Below, one piece after another: positions 4,672 through 6,427 of a stretch of DNA of 6,427 nt (the stretch's first letter is position 1; each line of letters starts with the position of its first letter). The notes under the pieces were generated by a model that worked only from the letters and a program-made list of their open reading frames with translations, ran no database searches and was not told the origin of the DNA. Source of the DNA: CAKOSP01 sp964372145 (GTDB taxonomy: Bacteria; Bacillota_I; Bacilli_A; RF39; UBA660); contig CAYJPM010000048.1 of NCBI GenBank assembly GCA_964372145.1, forward strand, positions 1 through 6,427, read 5' to 3'. A program made the position numbers and the translations under genes.

Positions 4672-5103
4672 ATGAATATATTAAACATAGCTATAATAAT
4701 TTTTATTGTATTAGAATTTTCTAATGTAATAATTCTTTATTTTTTTCCAAATTGTAGGTTTGGTAATGGAGTAGCAATATTTAAATCATATAAAGAATTA
4801 CAAAAAGATAAAAACTCTATGTTATTTGCAAAATATATGAAAAATTGGGTAGCAGGAACAAAATTAATATTTATATTACTACTATTTATAATATTAATTG
4901 CGGGTAATGACTTATTAAAAATACATTCATTTATAGTAATGATTATTTCTATTTCTTCATACTATATTGGATTACACCCTATTATAAAAGAATTAGATGA
5001 TAATGATATGATTAACCCAAAAGGTTATTCTAAAAGATTGTTTTTATTAATAACATCTTTTGTTCTTTTATTTTTATTATCGTTAATAATTTATGTATTA
5101 TAA
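4672..5103 (+). CDS. Conserved-looking four-helix membrane protein of unknown function
   Basis: This 143-residue protein has four hydrophobic segments (about 5-26, 60-78, 84-104, 121-142). Between the first and second is a cytoplasmic-looking loop with FFPNCRFGNGVAIFKSYKELQKD (24-46) and FAKYMKNWVAGTKL (52-65). After the third helix comes HPIIKELDDNDMINPKGYSKRL (102-123). The Gly/Asn-rich FGNGV motif and the NPKGYSK motif look like those of an unnamed membrane protein family of low-G+C bacteria that I recall only loosely. I cannot assign a function. No catalytic motif or signal peptidase site is evident. It is a single gene, divergent from the TSCPD/HAD pair and convergent with pheT, with a strong terminator right behind its stop. 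The start at 4672 is preferred over the ATG at 4660 because of the ribosome binding site. Confidence 0.82.
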   Translation: MNILNIAIIIFIVLEFSNVIILYFFPNCRFGNGVAIFKSYKELQKDKNSMLFAKYMKNWVAGTKLIFILLLFIILIAGNDLLKIHSFIVMIISISSYYIGLHPIIKELDDNDMINPKGYSKRLFLLITSFVLLFLLSLIIYVL

Positions 5104-5133
5104 AACCAAGATTAATTTAATCTTGGTTTTTTT
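5102..5133 (+). terminator. Strong terminator between the membrane-protein gene and pheT
   Basis: Perfect 13-bp arms (5102-5114 with 5118-5130, core AACCAAGATTA) enclose a 3-base loop and run into seven T (5127-5133) on the plus strand. It overlaps the stop of the membrane-protein gene. On the minus strand it lies directly after the pheT stop (5135-5137) and is followed by a shorter T run, so it probably serves both genes. Confidence 0.9.
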
Positions 5134-5134
5134 A

Positions 5135-6427
5135 TTATTTATCTCTTAATTTAACATTACATTTATTTTCAACTTCAGAAATAATTTTATTAAATACGTT
5201 CATTACTTCTTCTTCAGTCAATGTTTTATCTTTATCACTAAAAGTTAATGAGTAAGCTATTGATTTTTCATCTACACCTACATTTTCACCTACATATAAA
5301 TCAAATACATTTATATTAGTAAGTAATTTACCTCCAGCTTTTTTTATAACTTCTTCTACTTTACCAGACGTTATATCTTTATTCATCACAAATGCAACAT
5401 CTTTACTTACACTTGGAAACTTAGATAATTCTTTAAATGACATTTTAGATGATTTATTTTCTAATAATTTATTTAAATTAATTTCAAATACATAAACATC
5501 ATCTTTTATTTCTTTTGGATGAATCTTACCAATAACTCCAATTGTTTTACCTTGTAAAACTATACTAGCACTTTGTTTAGGATGTAATTCATTTGGTATA
5601 CTATCATTTACAACAAATGAATATCTACCAGCATAACCCATATAATCTAAAAGTTCTTCAACAATTCCTTTAATGACATAAAAATCTACTTTTACTTTAT
5701 TTATTCCTAAATAATAATTTCCACTCATTAAACAAGATAACTTCATTTCTTCTTTATAAATATCATCTTTATAAAAACCTTTACCAATTTCAAAAATTGA
5801 TACATCTTTTAAATTTCTAGATTTATTATATAAATATATTTCTTTTAAAGAATATATTAAACTATATCTTAATGTATTTCTATCTTCACTCATTGGATCA
5901 GCTAATTTAATACTAGTAAATAAATCTTTAGTATATTTATTTACTTCATTCTCAGGTATTAAAGTATAACTAAGAGTTTCATTAAGACCAAAAGATATCA
6001 TCTTATTTCTTATTTCTCTTTTATTCTTATTATATTTACCAACAGTAGCTTCTAAAAGTGGTAGTTTACCTTCAATTTTATCTATTCCATATATTCTACC
6101 AATTTCTTCAATTACATCTTCAGGTATCTTAATATCTAATCTTCTGCTAGGTATTACTACTTTAAATGAATTACCCTCATTTATTACTTCAAAACCTAAA
6201 GATATTAATATTTCATTTATAACATTATTCTCTATTTTAAGACCTAAAACTTTTTCTACTTTAGAATATTCTAAATTAATAACAACATCTTCAGATTTAA
6301 TTTTATTAAACTCTACTGTATTACCTACTATACTAGCATTAGCATATTTTGATAATAAAACACATGCTCTTTTAATTGCCATATAAGTTCGTTTAGGATC
6401 TAATCCTTTTTCAAATCTATTAGAAGC
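5135..6427 (-). CDS. pheT: Phenylalanyl-tRNA synthetase beta subunit, C-terminal part (runs off the right edge)
   Basis: The 430 residues seen are the C-terminal part of PheT, usually about 800 residues. The reading frame stays open to the window edge, starting inside ASNRFEKGLDP, the end of the B3/B4 region with its R-F-E-K/R-G motif; the ATG at 6380-6382 is internal. The DNA-binding-like B5 domain follows (about 50-120), with the Mg-binding pattern R96-x-D98 and E103-D104 then E107-E108 (SRRLDIKIPEDVIEEIGRIYGI). Next is the synthetase-like core (about 130-310, including LADPMSEDRNTLRYSL and ELHPKQSA). Last is the FDX-ACB domain (about 335-430; FPSVSKDVAFVM to the C-terminus), which contacts the tRNA anticodon stem. 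PheT pairs with the catalytic PheS in an alpha2-beta2 enzyme that charges tRNA-Phe in the cytoplasm and also edits mischarged tyrosine through B3/B4. pheS would be expected upstream, outside the window. No defect is visible. Confidence 0.97.
   Translation of the reverse strand, partial: ASNRFEKGLDPKRTYMAIKRACVLLSKYANASIVGNTVEFNKIKSEDVVINLEYSKVEKVLGLKIENNVINEILISLGFEVINEGNSFKVVIPSRRLDIKIPEDVIEEIGRIYGIDKIEGKLPLLEATVGKYNKNKREIRNKMISFGLNETLSYTLIPENEVNKYTKDLFTSIKLADPMSEDRNTLRYSLIYSLKEIYLYNKSRNLKDVSIFEIGKGFYKDDIYKEEMKLSCLMSGNYYLGINKVKVDFYVIKGIVEELLDYMGYAGRYSFVVNDSIPNELHPKQSASIVLQGKTIGVIGKIHPKEIKDDVYVFEINLNKLLENKSSKMSFKELSKFPSVSKDVAFVMNKDITSGKVEEVIKKAGGKLLTNINVFDLYVGENVGVDEKSIAYSLTFSDKDKTLTEEEVMNVFNKIISEVENKCNVKLRDK

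Overview
The window is very AT-rich (by eye about a quarter G+C), with Shine-Dalgarno sites of the GGAGGT/GAGGTG type, TAA-dominated stops, TGG for tryptophan and an encoded tRNA CCA end. This fits a low-G+C Bacillota or related Bacilli/Clostridia lineage, possibly an uncultured gut organism. The sequence does not allow a species call, and nothing in it requires TGA to be read as Trp.

Layout, left to right. (1) The 3' part of a tRNA-Gly(TCC) and its terminator (1-93), followed by a short non-coding stretch. (2) A minus-strand gene for an unrecognised 214-residue soluble protein (207-851) with its own terminator and a probable promoter. (3) A minus-strand operon read from about 3721 down to 939: ArsR-type repressor, N-terminal half of a DUF318/ArsP-like permease, C-terminal half of the same permease, membrane-anchored thioredoxin, CcdA, and a small CxxC thioredoxin with a cysteine-rich tail, ending at a terminator at 907-934. 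It is driven by a consensus promoter (TTGACA-17 bp-TATAAT) whose spacer and -10 lie inside a palindromic operator. A second operator copy sits in the leader. (4) A minus-strand pair with overlapping ends: a stand-alone TSCPD-domain protein and a HAD-type 5'-nucleotidase. (5) Divergently from that pair, a plus-strand gene for a four-helix membrane protein. The two directions share a perfectly symmetric 33-bp promoter region. (6) The C-terminal part of pheT (phenylalanyl-tRNA synthetase beta subunit), convergent with the membrane-protein gene and running off the right edge.

How the genes work together. The operon looks like a metalloid-responsive export system with a redox arm. The cysteine-containing ArsR would release the promoter on binding As(III) or an organoarsenical. 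The permease would export the toxicant. CcdA would carry electrons across the membrane between the small cytoplasmic thioredoxin and the extracytoplasmic one. No arsenate reductase or ArsB/Acr3 pump is present. The substrate is inferred from family membership, not shown by the sequence.

The most unusual point is the permease. Its two halves lie in one reading frame but are separated by two in-frame TAA codons, and the translation between the stops still resembles the linker of the full-length family. The second half has no good start codon of its own. However, an ATG at 2793-2795 followed by an A7-T-A7 run would become its start if one A were gained in the first run by polymerase slippage, or if the assembly is missing one A.
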